From assembly GCA_018222805.1 (NCBI GenBank), contig JAAEZQ010000038.1, forward strand, positions 1 to 33,306: 33,306 nucleotides of DNA, given 5' to 3'. Every line of letters starts with the position of its first letter. Position 1 is the stretch's first letter. Below, piece after piece: positions 24,514 through 33,304 of this stretch. Under the pieces are notes generated by a model. It made no database searches, had not been told where the DNA came from, and saw only the letters and a list, made by a program, of their open reading frames with translations. Both the position numbers and the translations under genes were made by a program. The stretch is from Vibrionaceae bacterium (lineage in GTDB: Bacteria > Pseudomonadota > Gammaproteobacteria > Enterobacterales > Vibrionaceae).

Positions 24514-25395
24514 ATGACGATTACTGCGACTAAAATTCGCTTTTGTCACCAGACATGGCAGCTAGAATCCCCTGTACAACTCATCGAACATAACGATGAT
24601 GTGAGTTATCTGGTGACCGAGACCACTCCTTTTCATCCCGTCAGCCACATTTGGCCAGATCACCCCGCAGATAAAGGCTCGATTGAAATAAACGGAGCGT
24701 TATTCACGGTTCTCGACTGTCAGGTTGGTGCGGTAGAGCAAGCCACAAACACACTGTATGTTGGAACTGCAATTCCAGTAAAACGAGATACAGCCGGCTG
24801 GATGTTTGTTGTCGTGCATGTGCTACCAAGAGTCGGATCACTTGAACCGGGTATGATGGTCGCGTTGCAAGTGGATAAGCCCTATCAGCACTCTCTAAGT
24901 CGTGGTCATAGTGCCGGACATCTAGCTTACTTAGCATTAAATAAAGTTCTGGCCGATGGTTATTGGCGTAAAGACGCCGACCGTAAAGACCCTCATGGTC
25001 ATTATGATTTTAACAGCTATGCTCAGGAGACAAGCTTCGTTACGCCGGACAAGTGCGTGGATACGTATCGTTTAGGTAAAACACTCCGAAAAAGAGGGCT
25101 AAACAGCGCAGATATGCTGTCGGACCTTAGTGACATAGAGTATAAAGTTAATGCTCAGTTGTCTGAATGGCTTCAGCGCGAAGAGACGATCATTATTGAG
25201 TGTCATGGTGATAATCTTACCGATTCTCGCTATTGGAAGTGCGATCTGGGAGAGGGTGAAATCGCTGTGATCCCTTGTGGTGGAACGCATGTCGAACACT
25301 TAAATGAGTTTGGCTCAATACAAGTAACCTTAATAGAATGTGGCCCACAAACCATTGAAATGCACACCGAAGTAAAAGTGTTTTCAGATAATTAG
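24514..25395 (+). CDS. AlaX-like alanyl-tRNA editing protein
   Basis: The 293-residue product resembles free-standing editing domains related to the second half of alanyl-tRNA synthetase (tRNA_SAD), which remove serine or glycine wrongly attached to tRNA-Ala. The zinc-site pattern is visible: His132 and His136 in SRGHSAGHLA, and Cys255 and His259 in IPCGGTHVEH. An N-terminal beta-rich domain (about 1-125) resembles the AlaRS-type barrel. The start is set at ATG 24514, because the earlier in-frame ATG lies inside the der terminator. No strong ribosome site is seen. The gene separates der from yfgJ. Substrate specificity is inferred from the family. Confidence 0.78.
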   Translation: MTITATKIRFCHQTWQLESPVQLIEHNDDVSYLVTETTPFHPVSHIWPDHPADKGSIEINGALFTVLDCQVGAVEQATNTLYVGTAIPVKRDTAGWMFVVVHVLPRVGSLEPGMMVALQVDKPYQHSLSRGHSAGHLAYLALNKVLADGYWRKDADRKDPHGHYDFNSYAQETSFVTPDKCVDTYRLGKTLRKRGLNSADMLSDLSDIEYKVNAQLSEWLQREETIIIECHGDNLTDSRYWKCDLGEGEIAVIPCGGTHVEHLNEFGSIQVTLIECGPQTIEMHTEVKVFSDN

Positions 25396-25428
25396 ATCTT
25401 TTTATTAAATCCTGATTAGTTGTTTTTT

Positions 25429-25450
25429 AAACTCTCATGTTGGAGTTTTT
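25429..25450 (+). terminator. Probable terminator after the AlaX-like gene
   Basis: AAACTC (25429-25434) pairs with GAGTTT (25443-25448), with a possible extra G-T pair inside, and TTTTT follows. The stem is short. Confidence 0.5.
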
Positions 25451-25527
25451 ATCTGATTTAAATTGAAATGCAGAATATGTAACTTATGCTTTCGGTGTGT
25501 GGTTATATAAATATTCTTTTAGGGGGT

Positions 25528-25571
25528 GATCGCTGATCAAATGGGTAATATCCGATGATCAGAGTAAGATC
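25528..25571. other. Cluster of GATC (Dam) sites upstream of yfgJ
   Basis: GATC occurs at 25528, 25535, 25557 and 25568, with a fifth at 25627. Two of these lie in TGATCA palindromes at 25534 and 25556, spaced 22 bp apart. Chance would give about one GATC per 256 bases. The stretch 25396-25689 otherwise holds only the terminator above and an open frame with no protein likeness. Confidence 0.6.
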
Positions 25572-25689
25572 TTTATATGTCCGAACGAATGACGCATCAA
25601 TCCGATTTCTCAAAAGCAGTGACGGCGATCAATGTTTAGTGTGGCAGTTTTTGAATAATGGAATCAAGAAAATGAGTAAGGTAAGGCGT

Positions 25690-25914
25690 ATGCAGCAGAA
25701 CATTTGTCCGACTTGTGACATTGAATTAGAGTGGACGGGTCAGTATCACTGTAACCAGTGCGACTCAGATTTCAAAAAGGTAGGGTTTTGTCCCGATTGT
25801 GACGCGGAACTGGAAAAGCTTCAGGCTTGTGGGGCGGCGAATTACTTCTGTAATACCTGTAATGAACTCAAATCAAAATCTCGAGTTCGATTTGAGTTTC
25901 AAAAGATTGACTAA
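25690..25914 (+). CDS. yfgJ: Zinc-ribbon protein YfgJ
   Basis: This is a small protein of unknown function, next to der or xseA in many gammaproteobacteria. The start is set at ATG 25690, eight bases after TAAGG (25677-25681). This gives 74 residues, close to the E. coli length of 71; longer in-frame starts (25672, 25555) add sequence unlike relatives. Four CxxC pairs, at Cys6/9, 21/24, 34/37 and 54/57, with Cys47, form two zinc ribbons. LQACGAANYFCNTC is the conserved core. Its stop lies 12 bases from the end of convergent xseA. Confidence 0.85.
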   Translation: MQQNICPTCDIELEWTGQYHCNQCDSDFKKVGFCPDCDAELEKLQACGAANYFCNTCNELKSKSRVRFEFQKID

Positions 25915-25926
25915 CGTTAGACTGGG

Positions 25927-27258
25927 TTAGTTTACGGTCGAGCGAATCTCACCGTTTGCTAAACGGGTGACGAGACGGTCGCCCGTTTTCACATCTTCAG
26001 CTTGTGTAATTACCTTACCTTGCTCTGTCTGCGTGATTGAATAGCCACGTTTAAGAGTTGCAAGCGGGCTAACTGCCTCCAGCTTTTCTGCTGCCATTGC
26101 CAATTGATGACGTACAGTCAGTAATTTGCGATCCATGGCATCCAATAGCTTTTGCTCCACACGGTCTAGTCTCGATTTTTGCTGAGCTAAGTGCCTGACA
26201 GGAGAGTTCAATTGTAGACGGTGGTGTTTACGTTCAATCGCTTGTTGACGAGTATCGATGAAGCGTTGCATTGCTCTGCGCAGACGCAAATCTAACTCAT
26301 CCAGTTGCTGAGACTGACGCTGCAACTGATAGCTCGGGTGTTGACGCTCTAAACGGTGTAGCAGTTGTGCTGTTTGTTGTTTTTGTTGCGCTAAATAGTA
26401 ACGCATTGCACTCGCCAATTTGTGTTGACGAGTGACGAGAGCTTGATCTTTATGACTGTTATCTCGGCTTACCAGCTCCGCGGCTGCTGAAGGTGTTGGA
26501 GCTCGTACGTCGGCGACAAAGTCGGCAATCGTCATATCTATTTCGTGGCCCACTGCGCTAATGATTGGTATCTGGCTTGCAGAGATAGTACGCGCTAGGA
26601 TTTCGTTGTTAAAGCACCATAAATCTTCTAATGAACCACCGCCACGGCCAACGATCAAAACGTCACATTCATTACGGCTGTTTGCACGACCGATTGCCTG
26701 TGCGATTTGAATGGCGGCGTCTTCACCCTGAACCATCGTCGGATAAATCACAATTGGAAGAGAAGGATCACGGCGTTTTAATACATCGAGGATATCGTAA
26801 AGTGCAGCACCGGTTTTTGAGGTGATTACACCAACACGTTTTGGGTGCTCTGGTAAGATCTGTTTGTTCGTTTGGGCAAACAAACCTTCTGCTGCCAGTT
26901 TCATCTTGAGTTCTTCAAACTCTTGCTGCAGTCGACCATCGCCTTCTGGCTGCATACTTTCGATGATAAGCTGGTAGTCTCCACGAGGCTCATACAGAGA
27001 CAAACGAGCTTTAACCAAAACTTGGTTACCATTTGCTGGCTTGAAAGTCACACGACGATTGTTACCACGGAACATGGCGCATTTTACTTGAGCACGAGAG
27101 TCTTTAAGCGTTAGGTACCAGTGTCCAGAGACGGGAGCTGAGAAGTTGGAAATCTCTCCGACAAGCCAGACGATCCCCATTTCATTTTCCAATAACAGAC
27201 GGACTTCTGCGTTAAGACGGGAAACAGTGAAAATGTTTTGATTGGTCTGGGAGAGCAC
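25927..27258 (-). CDS. xseA: Exodeoxyribonuclease VII large subunit
   Basis: XseA is the catalytic subunit of exonuclease VII, which degrades single-stranded DNA with XseB (not in the window). The proposed start is GTG with its G at 27258, giving 443 residues beginning MLSQTNQNIFTVSRLN, close to the family. Upstream in-frame codons encode an unrelated hydrophobic stretch that overlaps the guaB promoter. The N-terminal OB-fold region is near 10-110. The catalytic-domain blocks are VGVITSKTGAALYDILDVLKRR, VLIVGRGGGSLEDLWCFN and AVGHEIDMTIADFVAD. A long helical coiled-coil region follows. It is divergent from guaB. Confidence 0.95.
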   Translation of the reverse strand: MLSQTNQNIFTVSRLNAEVRLLLENEMGIVWLVGEISNFSAPVSGHWYLTLKDSRAQVKCAMFRGNNRRVTFKPANGNQVLVKARLSLYEPRGDYQLIIESMQPEGDGRLQQEFEELKMKLAAEGLFAQTNKQILPEHPKRVGVITSKTGAALYDILDVLKRRDPSLPIVIYPTMVQGEDAAIQIAQAIGRANSRNECDVLIVGRGGGSLEDLWCFNNEILARTISASQIPIISAVGHEIDMTIADFVADVRAPTPSAAAELVSRDNSHKDQALVTRQHKLASAMRYYLAQQKQQTAQLLHRLERQHPSYQLQRQSQQLDELDLRLRRAMQRFIDTRQQAIERKHHRLQLNSPVRHLAQQKSRLDRVEQKLLDAMDRKLLTVRHQLAMAAEKLEAVSPLATLKRGYSITQTEQGKVITQAEDVKTGDRLVTRLANGEIRSTVN

Positions 27259-27298
27259 AGCTAATCTCGTAGACGTGAGTATGGAAATTAGCGGCAAT

Positions 27299-27326
27299 AT
27301 AATACATAGCAAGGGGGTAATTGCAA
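27299..27326 (-). promoter_or_regulatory. Candidate xseA promoter
   Basis: Read on the minus strand, TTGCAA (27321-27326) and TATTAT (27299-27304) are 16 bases apart, about 40 bases before the xseA start. Confidence 0.45.
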
Positions 27327-27370
27327 GAAAAAAATTAAAAAAACTTGTAGTCAAGCGATTGTGTTGAACG

Positions 27371-27376
27371 TATAAT
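27371..27376 (+). promoter_or_regulatory. guaB -10 box with GC-rich discriminator
   Basis: A perfect TATAAT is followed by CCCTCCGC, the kind of GC-rich discriminator found at promoters shut down by ppGpp. The expected start is near 27383. The -35 is unclear (TAGTCA at 17 bases), but an A-rich tract at 27328-27343 could act as an UP element. Confidence 0.65.
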
Positions 27377-27382
27377 CCCTCC

Positions 27383-27490
27383 GCAATATCTAATCCAAAT
27401 GTAACTCGTTGACCAAAACGGTTACCCTCATTATGCGAAACGATGAGACTTTGGATTGTTTTTTTTACTCCTCTAATTGTGAGATATTGC
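27383..27490 (+). promoter_or_regulatory. Structured guaB leader RNA: nested stems with terminator-like U8
   Basis: Four stems are visible. P0: GCAATATCT (27383-27391) with AGATATTGC (27482-27490), directly before the guaB AUG. P1: AATCCAAA (27392-27399) with TTTGGATT (27450-27457), followed by G and eight T (27459-27466). P2: GTAAC-t-CGTT (27401-27410) with AACGGTTAC (27417-27425). P3: CTCAT (27427-27431) with ATGAG (27443-27447). P1, P2 and P3 form a tight three-way junction with 1-2 base joints. P0 covers the likely ribosome site (GAGA, 27481-27484). It does not show the purine-riboswitch junction and loop pattern. A regulator of guaBA is inferred. Confidence 0.6.
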
Positions 27491-27492
27491 AA

Positions 27493-28959
27493 ATGCTAAG
27501 AATTGCCAAAGAAGCGCTGACATTCGATGACGTACTACTTGTGCCAGCACACTCCACCGTTCTCCCAAACACAGCTGATCTTCGCACTCAGCTAACGAAA
27601 AATATTGCTCTGAATATTCCAATGATTTCTGCGTCTATGGATACCGTGACGGAAGCTCGTCTCGCTATTGCACTAGCGCAGGAAGGTGGCATTGGCTTTA
27701 TCCACAAAAACATGTCTATTGAACAGCAGGCAGCCGAAGTTCGTAAAGTTAAAAAATTCGAATCTGGTGTTGTTACAGACCCTGTGACAGTAAATCCTGA
27801 CGCAACCATCGCTGACGTAGTCGCACTGACTGAAAAGCACGGTTTTGCTGGCTTCCCTGTTGTAACTGAGCACAACGAACTAGTGGGTATCATTACTGGC
27901 CGTGACGTTCGTTTTGTTACCGACCTTTCTAAGAAAGTATCTTCAGTTATGACGCCAAAAGAAAAACTGGCTGCAGTAGAAGAAGGTGCAACACGTGAAG
28001 AAGTGCAAGAAAAAATGCACGAAGCGCGTGTGGAGAAAGTACTGGTTGTAAACGATGATTTTAAACTGACTGGTATGATCACAGCGAAAGACTTCCACAA
28101 AGCAGAACGTAAACCTAATGCTTGTAAAGATGAACGTGGTCGTCTACGCGTTGGCGCAGCTGTTGGTGCTGGTGCGGGTAACGAAGAACGCGTTGCAGCA
28201 CTCGTTGAAGCAGGCGTTGACGTACTACTTATCGACTCTTCTCATGGTCACTCTGAAGGCGTTCTTCAACGTATTCGTGACACACGTGCAACGTACCCAG
28301 ATTTAGACATCATCGGTGGTAACGTAGCGACAGGTGCTGGCGCGAAAGCACTTATCGAAGCTGGCGTAAGCGCAGTGAAAGTTGGTATCGGCCCTGGTTC
28401 TATCTGTACGACTCGTATCGTAACAGGCGTTGGTGTTCCTCAAATCACAGCAATCGCAGACGCGGCTGAAGTGGCGAATGAGTACGGTGTTCCTGTTATC
28501 GCAGATGGCGGTATCCGTTTCTCTGGTGATATCTGTAAAGCAATCGTAGCTGGCGCATCATGTGTGATGGTTGGCTCTATGTTCGCTGGTACTGAAGAAG
28601 CTCCGGGCGAAGTGATTCTTTACAACGGTCGTTCTTACAAAGCTTACCGCGGCATGGGGTCTCTGGGCGCGATGTCTCAAGGTTCATCTGACCGTTACTT
28701 CCAGTCTGATAATGCAGCAGACAAGCTTGTACCAGAAGGTATCGAAGGTCGTATCGCATACAAAGGTCGTCTAAAAGAGATCGTACACCAACAAATGGGT
28801 GGTCTACGTTCAAGCATGGGTCTAACCGGTTCTGCAACTATCGAAGATATGCGTACTAAAGCTGAATTTGTCCGTATCTCTGGCGCGGGTATGCAAGAGT
28901 CTCATGTACACGACGTTCAGATTACTAAGGAAGCGCCAAACTACCGTCTAGGTAACTAA
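27493..28959 (+). CDS. guaB: Inosine-5'-monophosphate dehydrogenase
   Basis: GuaB oxidises IMP to XMP with NAD+, the committed step to guanine nucleotides. The start at ATG 27493 gives 488 residues and the N-terminus MLRIAKEALTFDDVLLVPA, identical in length to E. coli. A longer in-frame reading from a TTG in the leader is unlikely. The TIM barrel is interrupted by two CBS domains at about 93-205. The catalytic Cys305 lies in GPGSICTTRIVTG, and the flap contains MGSLGAMSQGSSDRYFQ. It is followed by guaA after 98 bases. Confidence 0.99.
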   Translation: MLRIAKEALTFDDVLLVPAHSTVLPNTADLRTQLTKNIALNIPMISASMDTVTEARLAIALAQEGGIGFIHKNMSIEQQAAEVRKVKKFESGVVTDPVTVNPDATIADVVALTEKHGFAGFPVVTEHNELVGIITGRDVRFVTDLSKKVSSVMTPKEKLAAVEEGATREEVQEKMHEARVEKVLVVNDDFKLTGMITAKDFHKAERKPNACKDERGRLRVGAAVGAGAGNEERVAALVEAGVDVLLIDSSHGHSEGVLQRIRDTRATYPDLDIIGGNVATGAGAKALIEAGVSAVKVGIGPGSICTTRIVTGVGVPQITAIADAAEVANEYGVPVIADGGIRFSGDICKAIVAGASCVMVGSMFAGTEEAPGEVILYNGRSYKAYRGMGSLGAMSQGSSDRYFQSDNAADKLVPEGIEGRIAYKGRLKEIVHQQMGGLRSSMGLTGSATIEDMRTKAEFVRISGAGMQESHVHDVQITKEAPNYRLGN

Positions 28960-28966
28960 TTACCTG

Positions 28967-28982
28967 GCGTAAACGTTTGCTT
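28967..28982 (+). promoter_or_regulatory. PurR-like operator in the guaB-guaA spacer
   Basis: On the minus strand the 16-mer AAGCAAACGTTTACGC matches the PurR consensus ACGCAAACGTTTTCGT at 13 of 16 positions, including the central AAACGTTT palindrome. It lies just after the guaB stop. PurR with hypoxanthine or guanine as corepressor would bind; binding is inferred. Confidence 0.5.
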
Positions 28983-28987
28983 TTTCC

Positions 28988-29016
28988 TTGAAGCATTAAG
29001 AAGAGGCGAGTACACT
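28988..29016 (+). promoter_or_regulatory. Possible internal guaA promoter
   Basis: TTGAAG (28988-28993) and TACACT (29011-29016) are 17 bases apart, starting 6 bases after the PurR-like box. The matches are 4/6 each, and the -10 lies in the hairpin at 29003-29022, so this is tentative. Confidence 0.35.
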
Positions 29017-29028
29017 CGCCTCGGTTTT
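29003..29028 (+). terminator. Hairpin in the guaB-guaA spacer (partial terminator)
   Basis: GAGGCGAG (29003-29010) and CTCGCCTC (29015-29022) form a perfect 8-bp GC-rich stem with a TACA loop, then GGTTTTAA. The T tract is short and displaced, so attenuation or mRNA stabilisation is more likely than full termination. Confidence 0.5.
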
Positions 29029-29057
29029 AATCACTTAGCCTAAAAAGACTGCTCAAA

Positions 29058-30611
<1,554 letters not shown>

Positions 30612-30632
30612 TCCGCCTCGAGCATGTTTGAT

Positions 30633-30659
30633 AAAACCAGCCTTCGGGCTGGTTTTTTT
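30633..30659 (+). terminator. Terminator after guaA
   Basis: CCAGCC (30637-30642) and GGCTGG (30647-30652) pair around a stable TTCG tetraloop, with AAAA before and seven T after extending the stem. Confidence 0.95.
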
Positions 30660-30770
30660 GTGCTTAAAATTTGTGAATAGGTGACTCAACTTTTTGTGAG
30701 AGATATATACATGCGATTGAATTAAATATATATTCACCTTTATTGTTTGAATATTAAAAATGGTATTGCT

Positions 30771-32294
30771 ATGGAACAGGCTGACGTTACCTCTCTTATT
30801 CCCATCCTTATTACTCTTTTTCTCGCTCTTACTACGCGAAATGTTGTCGTTGGTTTATTCGCTGGTGTGGTTAGTGGTGTCGCCATGCTTGAAGGCGCAT
30901 TTGTCGAAAAAGGGCCACTAGAATCGTTTAGTGCATTGATGAAAAGTTACCTACTACCGCAACTTACTGATAGCTATAACGCTGGTGTGATTTTGTTATT
31001 AGTGTTTATCGGTGGTTTCGTCGCTCTGATGGAAAAGTCAGGCGGTGGCGTTGCCTTTGCTAAAAAGGTCACTCAGTGGGTGGCGAGTAAATGCCAAGCT
31101 CAGATCTCTGCATGGTTTGGCGGTGTAGTTATCTTCTTCTCAGACCTTGGTACGCCCTTGATTGTTGGCCCTGTGTTCCGACCTTTATTTGATAAGCTAA
31201 AAGTATCACGTCAAAAATTAGCTTTTATTATCGATTCTACTTCCTCTCCCGTCGCAATCTTGATCCCTTTTATCGGGTGGGGCGTTTACATCATGGGCTT
31301 GATTCAAAAGGAGTTTACTGCTCTAAATGTCACTATGAGTGATTGGGATGCTTTCATTGGCGCCATTCCGTACCAGTTTTACGCCTTTCTAGCGATTGCG
31401 ATTGTACCGATTGTCTCTTTCTTCAGGTTGGACTTCGGCCCGATGGCGAAGGCTGAGCAGTTAGCCGAACAAGGTTCCGACTTTGGAAAAGTACAGGAGT
31501 CGATGAATGTATTTACGCATAAAAATGCAAAATCCAGTTTTGTGTGGGCCCCTTTGCTAGTTATGCTGGCGGTTCTTTGCACCATTCTCGTGCCACACGG
31601 TTTTCCATTTCAAAAAGTGGCGGGCTCAACATTTAGAGCGGCATTGTCATCTGCGTACTTCTTTGCTGCCTTCACGTTAATTGCGCTGATGGCGTTTTAT
31701 GGAGTTAGAAAGCTTTCAGATGGCATCCAAGTGTACCTTAAAGGCATGTCAAACATGATGTCGGTTGCGGTTATCTTGGTACTGGCTTGGGCGCTTAGCT
31801 CAGTTGGAAAAGAACTGGGTGCGGCTGCGTACATTGCTGAACAAGCTCAAGCAGGCTTCCCTTATTGGTTATTGCCAGCGGTTGCCTTTTTGCTTGCCGG
31901 TATCATTTCTTTCGCGACGGGATCATCTTGGGGAACGTTTGCCATCATGATGCCATTGGTGATACCAACCGCCATCGCAATTGATGCTCCATTGTTAGTT
32001 TGTATTGGCGCTGTGCTCTCAGGAGGCTTGTTTGGCGATCATTGCTCACCAATATCAGAGACAACCATTCTATCCTCTACAGGGGCTGGCTGTGAGCAAT
32101 ATGAGCACTTTAGAACTCAACTACCATACGCTTTACTTAATGGCGCTGTCGCGCTGGTGTGTTTTCTTGTCGCTGGAATGGCAGCATCACCGATTATTGT
32201 ATTGCTGGCGGTTGCTGTGCAGTTTGCTATTTACTTTATTATCTCAAAACAGAATCAACTTCGGGAAACTGAGCAGCTTTCTTCTGAGAGCTAA
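30771..32294 (+). CDS. Na+/H+ antiporter, NhaC family
   Basis: This is a 507-residue inner-membrane protein with about a dozen hydrophobic segments. The signature FGDHCSPISETTILSS near 421-436 and FSDLGTPLIVGPVFRPLFDKL near 124-144 place it in the NhaC antiporter family, which exchanges sodium for protons; related members carry organic acids or lactate/malate instead. The start is set at ATG 30771 (MEQADVTSLIPIL). No good ribosome site precedes it, and an in-frame TTG 24 bases upstream is an alternative. The AT-rich 30661-30770 must hold its promoter, but boxes were not resolved. It is monocistronic. Confidence 0.88.
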   Translation: MEQADVTSLIPILITLFLALTTRNVVVGLFAGVVSGVAMLEGAFVEKGPLESFSALMKSYLLPQLTDSYNAGVILLLVFIGGFVALMEKSGGGVAFAKKVTQWVASKCQAQISAWFGGVVIFFSDLGTPLIVGPVFRPLFDKLKVSRQKLAFIIDSTSSPVAILIPFIGWGVYIMGLIQKEFTALNVTMSDWDAFIGAIPYQFYAFLAIAIVPIVSFFRLDFGPMAKAEQLAEQGSDFGKVQESMNVFTHKNAKSSFVWAPLLVMLAVLCTILVPHGFPFQKVAGSTFRAALSSAYFFAAFTLIALMAFYGVRKLSDGIQVYLKGMSNMMSVAVILVLAWALSSVGKELGAAAYIAEQAQAGFPYWLLPAVAFLLAGIISFATGSSWGTFAIMMPLVIPTAIAIDAPLLVCIGAVLSGGLFGDHCSPISETTILSSTGAGCEQYEHFRTQLPYALLNGAVALVCFLVAGMAASPIIVLLAVAVQFAIYFIISKQNQLRETEQLSSES

Positions 32295-32309
32295 GGCAAA
32301 AGCCACCTT

Positions 32310-32340
32310 AAAGCGGGAGCGAATTAGCTCCCGCTTTTTT
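32310..32340 (+). terminator. Terminator after the NhaC-type antiporter
   Basis: AAAGCGGGAGC (32310-32320) pairs with GCTCCCGCTTT (32327-32337) around GAATTA, with six T residues at the end. The following 32341-32571 contains no gene; it holds the leader of satP. Confidence 0.93.
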
Positions 32341-32571
32341 AGCCAAGGAAACACTTTTCTTATCGTGAGTAGAGCATGCTAGCTTGAACCTCCAGTTACT
32401 GACCCAGTAAACCAGTGGATAGTGATTTCGTCTTTGTCGTTAGGTTGTTTCTTTATTAATGAGTGGGCATTTGTGAAATCTAAGTTTCCAGTAACGGCTT
32501 TTCTCTTTTGTGAGTACCTCCATTAAAATTTGCGCGCATTTTTTATCAATTTTTTTTAAAGGTATTTGTAC

Positions 32572-33165
32572 ATGTCGACAAAACTGGCTAACCCAGCACC
32601 GCTAGGTCTAATGGGTTTCGGTATGACCACGATTCTGTTAAACATTCATAACGCAGGATTTTTCCCACTGGACTCAATGATTCTAGCGATGGGCATCTTT
32701 TATGGTGGCCTTAGTCAAGTTATCGTTGGCATTATGTGCTTTAAGCGTGGTGACACGTTCGGTACTACAGCGTTTACTTCTTACGGCTTATTCTGGCTGA
32801 CGTTAGTAGGTCTGATTGTTATGCCTCACATGGGGCTACCAGCAAGTCCAGCGAGCTTTATGGGTTGGTACTTGGCACTATGGGGCATTTTCACAGGTTT
32901 CATGTTCATTGGCTCTCTTTGCTACCCAACGGCAAAACAGGTTGTGTTCGGCTCACTGACTATCCTGTTCTTCTTGCTTGCCGCGCGCGATTTCACTGGT
33001 AGCGAGCTAATCGGTACAATTGCTGGTTTTGAAGGTATCTTCTGTGGCGCTAGCGCGGTTTACTTCGCAATGGCTCAGGTACTGAACAACGAGTTTGGTC
33101 GTGAAGTGCTACCGGTGGGTAAAGCTAAAATTGCTCGTAAAGTTGAAGCTGTTGCAATGGCTTAA
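32572..33165 (+). CDS. satP: Acetate/succinate transporter SatP (GPR1/FUN34/YaaH family)
   Basis: SatP imports acetate and succinate with protons. The 197-residue product has six hydrophobic segments. The family signature NPAPLGLMGFGMTTILLN lies near 6-23, with AMGIFYGGLSQ near 41-51. The start is ATG 32572, with AAAGG at 32558-32562. Two TGTGA-type half sites (near 32473 and 32510) stand upstream and might be poor CRP sites, which would suit an acetate transporter, but neither has a good second half. It stands alone, followed by a terminator. Confidence 0.94.
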   Translation: MSTKLANPAPLGLMGFGMTTILLNIHNAGFFPLDSMILAMGIFYGGLSQVIVGIMCFKRGDTFGTTAFTSYGLFWLTLVGLIVMPHMGLPASPASFMGWYLALWGIFTGFMFIGSLCYPTAKQVVFGSLTILFFLLAARDFTGSELIGTIAGFEGIFCGASAVYFAMAQVLNNEFGREVLPVGKAKIARKVEAVAMA

Positions 33166-33205
33166 ACGCTAAATTTTGCAGATTTCAAAAGCGGACCTCA
33201 AGGTT

Positions 33206-33239
33206 AACGCCACTCGCTTAAGAGCGAGTGGCGTTTTTA
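33206..33239 (+). terminator. Terminator after satP
   Basis: AACGCCACTCGCT (33206-33218) and AGCGAGTGGCGTT (33223-33235) form a perfect 13-bp stem around TAAG, followed by TTT. Confidence 0.93.
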
Positions 33240-33304
33240 TTCCTTGAACGCGAACGCGTGGGATATTTAGCGGCTTTCTTAAGTACTGCTCTTGGATACG
33301 CTTT
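33218..33304 (-). CDS. Possible C-terminal end of an unidentified minus-strand gene
   Basis: On the minus strand one frame is open from the window edge for 28 codons and stops with TAA inside the satP terminator. Its translation is strongly basic, ending KYPTRSRSRNKNATRS. I do not recognise it. A second minus-strand frame is also open to the edge, so the call is weak. It would make a gene convergent with satP. Confidence 0.25.
   Translation of the reverse strand, partial: KAYPRAVLKKAAKYPTRSRSRNKNATRS

Noticed and set aside
25555..25689. 45-residue N-terminal extension of YfgJ
   Set aside because: No relative has it. It covers the Dam-site cluster, and the best ribosome site serves ATG 25690.
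25912..25919. TAACGTTA palindrome at the yfgJ/xseA junction as a shared terminator
   Set aside because: No stem of useful length and no T run on either strand; probably chance overlap with the stop codon.
27392..27457. Purine riboswitch at guaB
   Set aside because: It is a three-way junction of suitable size, but the joints are only 1-2 bases and the loops lack the conserved kissing GG/CC pairs, so the purine aptamer pattern is absent.
27409..27492. 28-codon in-frame N-terminal extension of GuaB from a TTG
   Set aside because: It lies within the structured leader and its T run. The ATG at 27493 gives exactly the family N-terminus and length.
27259..27492. Longer XseA N-terminus reaching into the guaB leader
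   Set aside because: The extra residues are unlike XseA, the frame would overlap both promoters, and the GTG at 27258 fits relatives.
32470..32535. CRP sites before satP
   Set aside because: Two TGTGA half sites lack acceptable TCACA partners; mentioned with satP but not listed as sites.
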